Below are positions 7,120-17,778 of a stretch of 64,000 nucleotides of DNA, in pieces. The notes beneath the pieces are model-generated. The model worked only from the letters and a program-made list of their open reading frames with translations. It was not told the origin of the DNA and did not search any database. The DNA is from Oscillospiraceae bacterium. Lineage in GTDB: Bacteria; Bacillota; Clostridia; Oscillospirales; CAG-272. The stretch lies in assembly GCA_015065385.1 (NCBI GenBank), contig SVQK01000097.1:55516-119515 (forward strand), written 5' to 3'. How positions within the stretch are numbered: the stretch's first letter is position 1; every line of letters begins with the position of its first letter. Both the position numbers and the translations under genes were made by a program.

Positions 7120-10100
7120 TCACAGGTCGAACGGCGGCGGATCGGAATCCCGCATGTTCAGCTCCTGCCACTGGGAGCGGGTCAGAAGCACCTCGCGGGG
7201 ATGAGGGCCGTTGGGAGCGGACACATAGCCGAGCTGCTCCATCCGGTCGATCAGCTTTGCGGCGCGTCCGTAGCCCAGCTTCAGGCGCCGCTGGATCAGG
7301 GAGGTGGAGATCTTTCCCGCGTCGAGCGCGACCTCGATGGCCGGCTTCAGCATGGGATCCTCGTCTCCTCCGTCCTCGTCGGGAATGTCGTCCGCGGACT
7401 GCGAGCCCTTCTTGCCCGCGCCGCATCTCTGGGCCTCGCGCTCGATCTGGTTCACGATCTCGTCGTTATAGCCCTCGGCGACGTTGTTCATATTGCGGAT
7501 GTAACTGACGACCTTCATCACGTCGTCCTCGGACACGAATGCGCCCTGCACGCGGTTCGGCTTCATGGCGCCCACCGGAGCGAAGAGCATGTCGCCCATG
7601 CCGATGAGGTTCGCCGCGGACCCTATGTCGATGATGGTCCGGCTGTCCACCTGATTGGACGTCCGGAACGCGATACGGGAGGGGATGTTCGCCTTGATGA
7701 GGCCGGTGATGACGTCCACGGAGGGCCGCTGCGTACCCACGATCAGGTACATGCCCGCGGCTCTGGCCTTCTGCGCGATCCGGCAGATCGAATCCTCCAC
7801 GTCGTCCGGAGCGGTCATCATGAGGTCGGCCAGCTCGTCGATGATGATGACGATGGAGGGCAGGTGCTCGTATTCGGGATTGGCGTCGGCCAGCTTGTTG
7901 TACTCGCCGATGTTCCGCTTGCCCGCGTCCTCGATCAGCCCGTAGCGGCGTTCCATCTCGCTGACCGCCCACGACAGGGAGCCCGCCGCCTTCTTCGGCT
8001 CGGACACGACCGGAACGAGCAGATGGGGAATGCCGTTGTAAATGTTCAGCTCCACCTTCTTCGGGTCGATGAGGATCATCTTCACGTCGTCCGGAGAAGC
8101 CTTGTAGAGCAGGCTCATGATGATGGTGTTGATGCAGACGGATTTACCGGAGCCCGTGGTGCCCGCGATCAGAAGATGGGGCATCTTCCCGGCGTCGAAG
8201 TACACGGCGTCTCCGGCCACGTCCTCGCCGAGCGCGACGGTCAGACAGCTCTTCGCCGTCCGGAAGGCCTCGGTCTCAAGCAGCGTGCGCAGATGGACGG
8301 TGGTCCGCTTCTTGTTCGGCACCTCGATGCCCACCGCCGACTTCCCGGGGATCGGCGCTTCGATCCGGACGCCGGTGGTGGCGAGGTTCAGGGCGATATC
8401 GTCCACCAGATTGGTGATGGAGCGGACCTTGGTCCCCGGCTCGGGCACAAGCTCGTACCGGGTGATGGTGGGCCCGCGGGAGATGTTCTCGATCTTGGTG
8501 TTGACCTTGAAGGATTTCAGGGTGTCCACCAGCTTGACGGCGTTTTCCTGCAGCTCGTCCTTGATGTCTTCGTTTCCGCCGCCCGGATCCTCCGTAAGAA
8601 GCTCGGTGGGCGGGAAGCAGTAGGCGGGCGCGGTCTCGCGCTCCTCCTCCGGCTCGGGGGCGGACAGGGTCTCGCGCTTCACCTCGAGCGGATTGCGGTA
8701 CTGTTCGGACAGGCGGTCGAGCAGCTCCGCGTCCTCCGGATTGAGGAAGAGATCGGAAATGTCGTCGTTCTCGGCGACCTCGGAGACAAGGGAAGCCGTA
8801 TCGGTCGCGTTAGGTTCCGCGCGCTTCGGTTTCCGTACCTCGCCGGATCTCGCCGCGCTTCTGTCCGACGGTCCGGTGATTTTCAGGGGAGCGGAGAATT
8901 TCTGCTTTTCCGCCTGCGCTCTGGCTGCCGCCGCCTTTGCCGCCGCGTTGACAGCCTCGTCGATCCCGGCGTCGAATTCCGGTTCGGAACCGTCGGGGGA
9001 GGCGGGATCGTCCGTCAGCGTCAGCGGCCCGTCGGGCAGATCGTCCGTGAGATACCGGTCCGCGTCAAAGGCGTCGCCGGCGAATGCGGAGAGATCATCG
9101 GGCAGGGACGGTTTCTCCGCGGCAGACGTGACGGAAGCATGATCGTCCGGAATCGGCTCGCCGCCGCTGACCACGGTCTGAACCTTCGCGCGGGGGCCGG
9201 AGAGCGGGGCGTTTTCTTCCTTCGCCATATTCTTCCCGATCCGTTCGCGGGTCCGGCGCATGACCTCGTCGAAGATCTTTTCGTCCACCGCCGAGCTGTC
9301 CGCGTCGGAGGAGGCGAGCTCTGCCTGCACGGGATCTGTCAGATCCTCGGGAGCCCGGAACGCGTCTGCGGCCCATCCCGTATCGGGATCTTTCTCCACC
9401 GGCTCTTCCCTGAGGGCGGTCTTCGGGCGTCCCCGATCCTTTCCGCGTCCCTTCCCCTTCGCGGGAGATTCCTCGGCGGCGGGGGTGAGTTCGGATCCGA
9501 ACGGCTCCGGTTTTGCCGCCGAGACGGAATCCGAAGGGCCGGACACCGGGATGTCCAGCTCGGTCAGACGGCGTTTCTTCACATGGAACACCTCGCCCTG
9601 TTTTGCCGCGGCCGGGATCGCCATGGGGATCTGCGCGGAGGGAGCGGGGGCTTTGCTTCTCCGGGAGCTGTCCGCGGCCTGCGTCTGAGTCTGCGCCTGC
9701 GCCAGTTCCGCCCGTTTCCGCTCCCGCTTTTCTCTCAGATAGCGGAGGTATTCCTCTTCCTTCACCTGATTCCGGGTGGGACCTCCCGTCCGGCGGAGTT
9801 CGGCCTCGGCTTCCCGCTTTTCCTTCATCCGCTCGATCAGCCGGTCCGCGTGGTAGGCGACGGCGGCCCATACGCCCCGGGGAGAGATCCCCGCGATGTA
9901 GAGGCAGAGGAACAGGAGCACGGCGAACAGCACGATGATGCTGAACACCCGTCCGAATCCGTTCAGAAGGAGCTGCCCGAGGACGCCTCCCACCGCGCCG
10001 CCTCCCGTCAGGGTCTGACCGGCCTCGTAATGCACGCCCGCGTCCGTTGTGGCGGGGCCTTTCCCGAGCACATGGAGCGCCATCGCAAGGATCACCAGCG

Positions 10101-10455
10101 CGGCGGCGGCGGAAACGGAACGCGCGATGCTCCGCCCTTCCTCCCGGTCGCGGCCCAGAAACAGCGCGCGCACGAGGAGCAGGACGGGGAGCGCATAAGC
10201 CGCGCCTCCGAACAGCCCCGTGATGACGCCGCGGATCCCGTGCCCGATCACGCCCTGATCCACCGCCACGCAGACGGCGATCAGCACCGCGCACGCCGCG
10301 AGGATCAGCGGGGCGATCTGCGGGAAAAAGGCGTTCTCCCGGGACTGCGGCGCGGATCTCGACGCCGGATTTTTCCCGGAGGATTTCGCGCCGGTTTTTC
10401 CCTTCTTCGCGGAGGCTCCGGTCTTTTTTGCTTGTTTTTTCTTAGTTTCTGGCAT
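7120..10455 (-). CDS. ftsK: FtsK/SpoIIIE DNA translocase
   Basis: 1111 aa. Order of parts: a Lys/Ala-rich cytoplasmic start; four hydrophobic segments (~45-230) that anchor it at the septum; a long acidic/Pro-rich linker (~260-610); the motor with Walker A 'IAGTTGSGKSVCINT', 'LIDPKKVELNIYNGIPHLLVPVV', Walker B 'IVIIIDELADLMM' and 'GTQRPSVDVITGLIKANIPSRIAF'; and a C-terminal winged-helix gamma domain ('ISTSLIQRRLKLGYGRAAKLIDRMEQLGYVS'). It pumps chromosomal DNA through the division or sporulation septum. Whether it is the vegetative SftA/FtsK or the sporulation SpoIIIE form cannot be separated here. The linker is long for SpoIIIE (about 790 aa total in B. subtilis). Confidence 0.96.
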   Translation of the reverse strand: MPETKKKQAKKTGASAKKGKTGAKSSGKNPASRSAPQSRENAFFPQIAPLILAACAVLIAVCVAVDQGVIGHGIRGVITGLFGGAAYALPVLLLVRALFLGRDREEGRSIARSVSAAAALVILAMALHVLGKGPATTDAGVHYEAGQTLTGGGAVGGVLGQLLLNGFGRVFSIIVLFAVLLFLCLYIAGISPRGVWAAVAYHADRLIERMKEKREAEAELRRTGGPTRNQVKEEEYLRYLREKRERKRAELAQAQTQTQAADSSRRSKAPAPSAQIPMAIPAAAKQGEVFHVKKRRLTELDIPVSGPSDSVSAAKPEPFGSELTPAAEESPAKGKGRGKDRGRPKTALREEPVEKDPDTGWAADAFRAPEDLTDPVQAELASSDADSSAVDEKIFDEVMRRTRERIGKNMAKEENAPLSGPRAKVQTVVSGGEPIPDDHASVTSAAEKPSLPDDLSAFAGDAFDADRYLTDDLPDGPLTLTDDPASPDGSEPEFDAGIDEAVNAAAKAAAARAQAEKQKFSAPLKITGPSDRSAARSGEVRKPKRAEPNATDTASLVSEVAENDDISDLFLNPEDAELLDRLSEQYRNPLEVKRETLSAPEPEEERETAPAYCFPPTELLTEDPGGGNEDIKDELQENAVKLVDTLKSFKVNTKIENISRGPTITRYELVPEPGTKVRSITNLVDDIALNLATTGVRIEAPIPGKSAVGIEVPNKKRTTVHLRTLLETEAFRTAKSCLTVALGEDVAGDAVYFDAGKMPHLLIAGTTGSGKSVCINTIIMSLLYKASPDDVKMILIDPKKVELNIYNGIPHLLVPVVSEPKKAAGSLSWAVSEMERRYGLIEDAGKRNIGEYNKLADANPEYEHLPSIVIIIDELADLMMTAPDDVEDSICRIAQKARAAGMYLIVGTQRPSVDVITGLIKANIPSRIAFRTSNQVDSRTIIDIGSAANLIGMGDMLFAPVGAMKPNRVQGAFVSEDDVMKVVSYIRNMNNVAEGYNDEIVNQIEREAQRCGAGKKGSQSADDIPDEDGGDEDPMLKPAIEVALDAGKISTSLIQRRLKLGYGRAAKLIDRMEQLGYVSAPNGPHPREVLLTRSQWQELNMRDSDPPPFDL

Positions 10456-10563
10456 GTTCTGTCCTTCGAATCGATTGTATGTCCGTCAAATCTATCTTCA
10501 CCCCTCCCTGCCGCGGGACGGCGGGATCCGCTCCCGGGCGGTGGGGATACAAAGCCAATATAT

Positions 10564-10592
10564 AGTATATCATAATACGGAAAGAATCACAA
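10564..10592 (-). promoter_or_regulatory. Sigma-A promoter for ftsK-tmk
   Basis: Minus strand TTGTGA, 17-nt spacer, TATACT, about 110 nt before the ftsK ATG. Confidence 0.7.
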
Positions 10593-10602
10593 GCATAAAC
10601 GC

Positions 10603-10637
10603 AAAAAAACCGCCGTGAAAAATTCAGCGGTTTTTCG
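10603..10637 (-). terminator. Rho-independent terminator of the ctsR-clpC operon
   Basis: Minus-strand stem AAAAACCGC / GCGGTTTTTTT 20 nt past the clpC stop, ending in a T7 run. The A-tract on the other arm makes it potentially bidirectional. Confidence 0.85.
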
Positions 10638-10655
10638 TTTGGCCTGCCGGAGCGC

Positions 10656-13136
<2,481 letters not shown>

Positions 13137-13325
13137 GGGTGTCCCCCCTTTTCTATGCTTCTGCAACGAACAAAACGCAGGAAAGGAAACCTCGTCGAAG
13201 GGGTTCCTTCCCCGCGCGTCCGCCTGATTTCGCGGAGCGGCTCTTTTATCCGGATCCTTCAATCATATTATAAACCGTCGTCCGCCGTTCCGTTCCAAAG
13301 GTGTCTTCCGTTCAGTTTTATGCGT

Positions 13326-14342
13326 TTATCTGCTCCCGCGCAGTCCCGCCGCTCCGAGGATATCCCGGATCCTCGCCGCTCTCTCCGCCGTCAGTCCGGC
13401 TCCCGCGTCCTTGCCTTCCACCGCCGCGAGCGTATGGGGCAGGCAGGCGAAGAGCGCTTCGTCCACAAGCGGAACCGGGATGTCCGCGAGATTCATCGCC
13501 GCCGCCATTCTCATGCGGGAGTACATGGAGCAGAACTCCCCGGCTCCCAGACGTCCGGCGTACATGAGGATCCCGTATGCCCGGCAGACTTCCTCGGCGA
13601 CGTCCGCGCGCCCTTCTTCTGACAGGTTCTGTCTGTAGTCGCGCTCCCGGGCGGTCAGGCGTTCCGCGGCCTCCGTCACGGTCTTGGCCAGCTCTTCCTC
13701 GCTCATTCCCATGGTCTCGCGGTTGGCGATCGTATAGAGACCGGTGTCCGCTCCGCCCCAGTCCATCGAGCGGATGGAGATCCCGTCCTTGTTCAGACGG
13801 AACGCCGCGCGGGACAGCCATCCGGATTTCTCGAGCAGGGGCAGATGCAGGGTCACGCTCGCCCGCATGCCAGTTCCGAGAAGCTCCGGATTGCGCGTCA
13901 CATACCCGAACTGCTCGGCGTAGGCAATGTCGAACGCGTCGTCCAGAAGCTGTTCCGCCTCGAACGCCTTTTCCAGCGCGGCGGGAAGATCGCTCCCCGG
14001 AACCGCGGCTTCGATCCGCACATGATCCGCTCCGCCCACCGTCACGGACACGGAAAAGTCCTCGTTCTGGAACACGGCGGCGGGACGCTTCGAGGCGGCG
14101 GTCTCGCGGGTGATGATCCGCTGTTCGGCCAGCGCCTTTTTCTGCTCTTCCCCGGCTTCGGAGAGGTCCGTGACGCTCCAGCCGTTTTCGGCACGGTAAA
14201 CGCCCTTCGTCTTCTCCACAAGATCCCGGGCCTGCTCCTCGCTCATTTTATCGGTAAAGGGATATCCCTCAAGGTTTCTCGACAGGGCGACGCGCGCGTT
14301 CAGAACAACGTCTCCGTCCCGTCCTTCGGTCTTATACCACAT
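13326..14342 (-). CDS. mcsB: McsB-family protein, probable pseudo-arginine kinase
   Basis: 338 aa from ATG 14342, chosen over the GTG at 14381 because AAAGGAG sits 7 nt upstream and MWYKTEGRDGDVVL aligns with 'W.....PDSDIVLSSR'. The guanido-kinase fold is clear: 'ARVALSRNLEGYPF', 'GTGMRASVTLHLPLL', 'TGLYTIANRETMGMSEEEL', 'CRAYGILMYAGRL'. The positions that are catalytic in B. subtilis McsB are changed: NEEDH reads GGADH (103-107), the Cys-containing SCPTN reads TRNPE (149-153), and YGEGSE reads WGGAD (195-199). McsB normally phosphorylates arginines to inactivate CtsR and tag proteins for ClpCP. This copy may only be an adaptor. Operon place between mcsA and clpC is canonical. Confidence 0.9.
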   Translation of the reverse strand: MWYKTEGRDGDVVLNARVALSRNLEGYPFTDKMSEEQARDLVEKTKGVYRAENGWSVTDLSEAGEEQKKALAEQRIITRETAASKRPAAVFQNEDFSVSVTVGGADHVRIEAAVPGSDLPAALEKAFEAEQLLDDAFDIAYAEQFGYVTRNPELLGTGMRASVTLHLPLLEKSGWLSRAAFRLNKDGISIRSMDWGGADTGLYTIANRETMGMSEEELAKTVTEAAERLTARERDYRQNLSEEGRADVAEEVCRAYGILMYAGRLGAGEFCSMYSRMRMAAAMNLADIPVPLVDEALFACLPHTLAAVEGKDAGAGLTAERAARIRDILGAAGLRGSR

Positions 14343-14377
14343 AGTCTGCTCCTTTCGCTTCTCCGCCGATCCGTCCG

Positions 14378-15052
14378 TCACTGATGATCCCCGGAGTTTT
14401 CGGCCTGATTTTCAGCCGGGGCCTCCGCTGTCTCCGCGCTGTCCGCCGCTGCCGCTGTCGTTGCTGCCTGACGTTCCGCTTCTTCCTCGGCCCGGAGCTT
14501 TTTCAGCTCGTCCCGGATGGAGGCGGCCCGCTCGAAGTCCTCGTTCCGCACGGCCTCGCGCTGTTCCTCCGTCAGAGCCTCGATGCGGCGCTTCCGCTCG
14601 ATCCGGCTGCGGTACCGGCTGGGAACCCGTCCGGCGTGCGCGCCTTTCCCGTGGACTCTCGTGACCGTGGGAGCCAGCTCCTCGGCGAAGGTCTCAAAAC
14701 ATTTCGGACAGCCCGCGCCCTTCGTTGCGAAATCCCTCAGGGTCGATCCGCATACGGGGCAGGTCTTCTCTTCCTTTTTGTCCTTCTGAGTCCCGGAGCC
14801 GAGCGCCCGGTCGCCGCCGAAGAAGCCCTGAAGGAGTCCGTTCAGCGTCTTCATGGGGCTCTGCAGAAACGGCTCGTCGAAGAAGGGATCGAATTCGTCG
14901 AAGAAGCGGTCCGCGTCGAACTTCGGCAGCTCGTCCGCCTCCTCCATCTCCTTCGCGCAGTTTCCGCACAGCCGCAGGGTCTTCGTCACCCCGTTCACGT
15001 TTTCGTGATAGTAATAAGTGGCTTCGTTCTTTCCGCATTTTTCACAGAGCAT
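14378..15052 (-). CDS. mcsA: McsA-family zinc/UVR protein
   Basis: 224 aa. Zinc-binding CxxC pairs lie at the N-terminus (MLCEKCGKNEATYYYHE...LRLCGNCAKEM) and mid-protein ('CPVCGSTLRDFATKGAGCPKCFETF'), followed by a UVR motif ('EALTEEQREAVRNEDFERAASIRDELKKL'). McsA activates the McsB kinase and binds CtsR. ATG 15052 was chosen over TTG 15058 because GGAGG is 8 nt upstream of the ATG. The C-terminal ~35 residues are an Ala/Glu low-complexity tail not usual in the family. Second gene of the ctsR operon. Confidence 0.93.
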   Translation of the reverse strand: MLCEKCGKNEATYYYHENVNGVTKTLRLCGNCAKEMEEADELPKFDADRFFDEFDPFFDEPFLQSPMKTLNGLLQGFFGGDRALGSGTQKDKKEEKTCPVCGSTLRDFATKGAGCPKCFETFAEELAPTVTRVHGKGAHAGRVPSRYRSRIERKRRIEALTEEQREAVRNEDFERAASIRDELKKLRAEEEAERQAATTAAAADSAETAEAPAENQAENSGDHQ

Positions 15053-15125
15053 GTCCAAACCCTCCGCTTTCGTCTATGGTTTTCTTTATTGTACAGTATA
15101 GTCCGTCCGGCGCTCGTTTATGCCG

Positions 15126-15578
15126 TCACATCATATAGATCAGAAGCATCCGCCGGAAGATTTCCGCCCGGAGCGCGTCCCGCTTTTCCGCCGGACAGCT
15201 CTCGAGGGCCGATTCCGTCATGGCCTGCGCCGCGAGCTTGCTTTCCCGCTCGGTCATGATCCCGTGATCCGTCAGGTTTTTGAGATACGCCGCCGCGTCC
15301 GCCTCGCCGAGGGACGAACCGACCGCCTGAAAGAAGTGCATCAGGTATTCGCTCCGGCTCATCTGGACCCGCACGATCCGGATGTATCCTCCGCCGCCCC
15401 GCCGGGAGTCGGTGACATAGCCGCGCTCGGGCGTGAAACGGGAGGTGATGACGTAGCTGATCTGCGAGGGAACGCATCCCAGTTTCTGCGCGAGGTCGTT
15501 TCTCCGGACCTCCGCGCGTCCTCCGCCTTCCTCCAGCATTTTTTCGATCATGGCGGCGATGTGATCCGAAAGAATCAT
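15126..15578 (-). CDS. ctsR: CtsR transcriptional repressor of class III heat-shock genes
   Basis: 150 aa. It has an N-terminal winged HTH ('RNDLAQKLGCVPSQISYVITSRF') and the CtsR-specific glycine-rich wing 'RGGGGYIRIVRV', which reads the GGTCAAA box. A helical C-terminal part follows ('AAYLKNLTDHGIMTERESKLAAQAM'), where McsB/McsA act in B. subtilis. It would repress its own operon and other clp genes. AAGGAGG lies just upstream of the ATG. Two CtsR boxes bracket the promoter, so autoregulation is directly supported. Confidence 0.96.
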   Translation of the reverse strand: MILSDHIAAMIEKMLEEGGGRAEVRRNDLAQKLGCVPSQISYVITSRFTPERGYVTDSRRGGGGYIRIVRVQMSRSEYLMHFFQAVGSSLGEADAAAYLKNLTDHGIMTERESKLAAQAMTESALESCPAEKRDALRAEIFRRMLLIYMM

Positions 15579-15615
15579 AGCGGCCTCCTTCCCGAAGGGC
15601 GTCTCAGCTTTTGAC

Positions 15616-15632
15616 TTTGACTTTCTTTGTCC
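15616..15632 (-). promoter_or_regulatory. CtsR box downstream of the -10 (second operator)
   Basis: Minus strand GGACAAA-GAA-AGTCAAA: tandem heptamers with a 3-nt spacer and one mismatch to GGTCAAA. A further overlapping AGTCAAA follows. It lies between the promoter and the ctsR ribosome site. Confidence 0.7.
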
Positions 15633-15646
15633 TTCGTTGTGCCCCT

Positions 15647-15675
15647 ATTATAGTCCGAAAGTCAGGAAAAGTCAA
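15647..15675 (-). promoter_or_regulatory. Sigma-A promoter of the ctsR operon
   Basis: Minus strand TTGACT, 17-nt spacer, TATAAT. The -35 is embedded in the GTCAAA repeat array. Confidence 0.88.
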
Positions 15676-15692
15676 AGTCAAAGAAAGTCAAA
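15676..15692 (+). promoter_or_regulatory. CtsR box at the -35
   Basis: AGTCAAA-GAA-AGTCAAA on the plus strand, an exact match to the (A/G)GTCAAA-NAN-(A/G)GTCAAA consensus. A third overlapping heptamer lies at 15670-15676. Confidence 0.88.
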
Positions 15693-15722
15693 AATTCGCT
15701 CTGAATCCGATCCAGAGCGATT
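15691..15722 (-). terminator. Terminator of the peptidoglycan-binding operon
   Basis: Minus-strand stem TCGCTCTG / CAGAGCGA (loop of 9) followed by ATTTTT, about 80 nt past the stop at 15803. It directly abuts the upstream CtsR box. Confidence 0.75.
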
Positions 15723-15802
15723 TAGTTATGGATTATCTCCCGTTTTCTCACGAAATCTCGGTATTTCGCGGTTTTTGATCTTTCCGGAAGGTCAAAGATC
15801 GT

Positions 15803-16300
15803 TCAGCCCATCCCGTTGTACGCCTCGGCGAGAGCAAGCCATGTCGGGCGGTCCGCGCGGCCGGTTTCGGGAAGTCCGGCGATCCGCTGAAAGCACCGCA
15901 CCGCCGCCTCGGTCTCCGCGCCGTACCGTCCGTCTGCGGGAACGCTGCCGAAGGGACAGTCCGCCTCGAGCCCGCGCAGGATCAGCTGGAGCCACAGCAC
16001 GGCGTCCCCTTCGTCCCCCGGCCCCGCCTCCGTCTCCCGGATCCGGACAAAGACCGGCGCGCGCCTCTCCTCCTCTTCGGAACAGCAGGCGACCACGCTG
16101 TCCCATGTCTCCCGTCCGCAGAGCCCGGTGACGGGGAGACAGCGCATCTCCTGGAACGCCCGGACCGCCCGCTCCGTCGCCTCGTTCCACACGCCGCACA
16201 CCGGGACCGTCAGGCAGCCCTCCCCCCACGCCGCGCCGAGCATGCACAGCATCCGCTGGAGCGTTTCGATCCGCTCCCGTTCGTTTGAAAGATTCGGCAT
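15803..16300 (-). CDS. Protein with two peptidoglycan-binding (PG_binding_1) domains
   Basis: 165 aa, no signal peptide or membrane segment. Two copies of the PG_binding_1 three-helix repeat are visible: residues ~8-67 ('TVPVCGVWNEATERAVRAFQEMRCLPVTGLCGRETWDSVV') and ~95-160 ('DGRYGAETEAAVRCFQRIAGLPETGRADRPTWLALAEAYN'). No catalytic domain is attached. It is third in an operon after the SpoIID-like/PG-binding protein (53-nt gap), so it probably works with that protein on the cell wall or spore cortex. How it leaves the cytoplasm is not evident. Confidence 0.85.
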   Translation of the reverse strand: MPNLSNERERIETLQRMLCMLGAAWGEGCLTVPVCGVWNEATERAVRAFQEMRCLPVTGLCGRETWDSVVACCSEEEERRAPVFVRIRETEAGPGDEGDAVLWLQLILRGLEADCPFGSVPADGRYGAETEAAVRCFQRIAGLPETGRADRPTWLALAEAYNGMG

Positions 16301-16353
16301 CTAAATCCCCTCCTCCTTTCGCAAAGCGAAAATCCCGCGTCAGCCCGCCGGAC

Positions 16354-17778
16354 TCACGCGCCGCCGTCAAGCCCCTGCCCAAGTCCGAGCACTCCGGCAA
16401 ACTGGGTCTCGGCCCCGTATTCGCCCTCCTCCAGCGCGCGGTAGGCGTTCGAGAGGGATTCCCATGTGAAGGACGCGACGGCTCCGGTGGGATCGAGCCC
16501 CGCGATCCGCTGCCAGATACGCACCGCTTCTTCCGTCTTCGCGCCGAAAATCCCGTCCTCGGTCAGCGGCGGGATCCGGCCCCCAACCTGCCCGATCCGG
16601 TTCAGCCAGCTCTGCACGAGGCGCACGTCCTCTCCCCGGCTCCCGCGCCTCAGCACCGTACCGGGATAGGGCGGCGTATAGACCGGGAAATAGTCCGGCG
16701 GAAGGGAGTCCCGGTAGATCATGTACCGCCGGTAGAGCAGCTCCCACGTCGCCCGGTCCACCACGCCCGTCACGGCAAGGCCCGCGTCCCGCTGAAAGTC
16801 CTCCACCGCGCCCCTTGTGACCGGCCCGAAAATGCCGTCCGTCTCCACGGGCCGCACCGTCTCGTCAAACCGGGAGACAAAGGCGAGGAAGTATTGAAGC
16901 TCCCGCACCTCGTTCCCCCGAAGCCCTTCGTACAGCCGGTCGCCGAACAGCACGGTCACGTCCTCCGGCGGAACGCCCTCCGCGTTGAGATCGGACAGCC
17001 GCTTCACCGCCGCGTAGATCCTTGCGATGGCGTACCACGTCCCCCGCCCCACGATCCCGTCCGCCTCGAGGCCGAACTGCCGCTGGAACGCCTCCACCGC
17101 GTCCACGGTTTCCGCATTGTACACCCCGTCGAGCCGGGAGATCTTCGGAATGCCGGGGTAGTTTTTCGAAATCCGGTTCAGACGCGCCTGAATGAGATAC
17201 ACGTCGTCCCCGAAGCTCTCGGCCCCGAGCGGCTCCCCGGGATAGCTCTCCCGCACGCCCTCCACCGGCACGTCGGACACGATCTCCACGTCCTCGCCGT
17301 AATAGTACCGTAAAATCTCGATCGGCGAGAACCCCGCTCTGGCCAGCTCCACGGATCCCCACTGGGACAGCCCGCCGCACTGAACCTCGATCCCGTCGCA
17401 GTAGAGGGCGAAGAGGGGCTGGATCTCCCCGCGCCGCCGGACGTAGGAGTTGAACACCCCGTCCACGAGCCGCGAGACGTTCTCGAAGATATCCCGCCCG
17501 TAGACGAACGACTGGTCGATCGAGGTGGAATTGGTCAGATCGAAGTCGTACCCGCGGCTCGGATAGTACTCCGTGTAGATCCGGTTCAGCGCGAAGCTGA
17601 TCTGTGCGTAAATGTTGGCAAGGAGCGCGTTTTCGGGCCATGTCGGATAGATCTCGCTCGACGCCACGTTTTTGATGTAATCCGCGAAGGACACCGTCAC
17701 GTTGCGCGCCTCCGCCTCGGGCCGTCCCAGATGGACCGTCACCGTCTCCGGAATCACCGGAATCCTCGCCCCGTTCAC
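16354..17778 (-). CDS. SpoIID/LytB-like domain protein with three peptidoglycan-binding repeats
   Basis: 474 aa. Residues ~25-165 resemble the SpoIID/LytB amidase-enhancer domain ('VSFADYIKNVASSEIYPTWPENALLANIYAQISFALNR', 'CGGLSQWGSVELARAGFSPIEILRYYYGEDVEIV'). Three PG_binding_1 repeats follow (~190-255, ~280-355, ~380-450), each with the 'DG.(F/Y)G..T..AV..FQ...GL...G.V...TW' pattern. The N-terminus (MNGARIPVIPETVTVHLG) is not a classical signal peptide. SpoIID is a lytic transglycosylase in engulfment; the expected catalytic Glu appears within 'ASSEIYPTW'. The ATGA overlap with the upstream gene indicates coupled translation. The combination suggests a cortex or septal wall-remodelling factor. 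Confidence 0.82.
   Translation of the reverse strand: MNGARIPVIPETVTVHLGRPEAEARNVTVSFADYIKNVASSEIYPTWPENALLANIYAQISFALNRIYTEYYPSRGYDFDLTNSTSIDQSFVYGRDIFENVSRLVDGVFNSYVRRRGEIQPLFALYCDGIEVQCGGLSQWGSVELARAGFSPIEILRYYYGEDVEIVSDVPVEGVRESYPGEPLGAESFGDDVYLIQARLNRISKNYPGIPKISRLDGVYNAETVDAVEAFQRQFGLEADGIVGRGTWYAIARIYAAVKRLSDLNAEGVPPEDVTVLFGDRLYEGLRGNEVRELQYFLAFVSRFDETVRPVETDGIFGPVTRGAVEDFQRDAGLAVTGVVDRATWELLYRRYMIYRDSLPPDYFPVYTPPYPGTVLRRGSRGEDVRLVQSWLNRIGQVGGRIPPLTEDGIFGAKTEEAVRIWQRIAGLDPTGAVASFTWESLSNAYRALEEGEYGAETQFAGVLGLGQGLDGGA

Noticed and set aside
7201-10575. 1124-aa plus-strand ORF
   Set aside because: Antisense shadow of ftsK produced by high GC at third codon positions.
13137-13325. Separate clpC promoter at TATAAT 13267-13272
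   Set aside because: A -10 is visible on the minus strand but the nearest -35-like TTGGAA is 20 nt away, so it was not listed as a feature.
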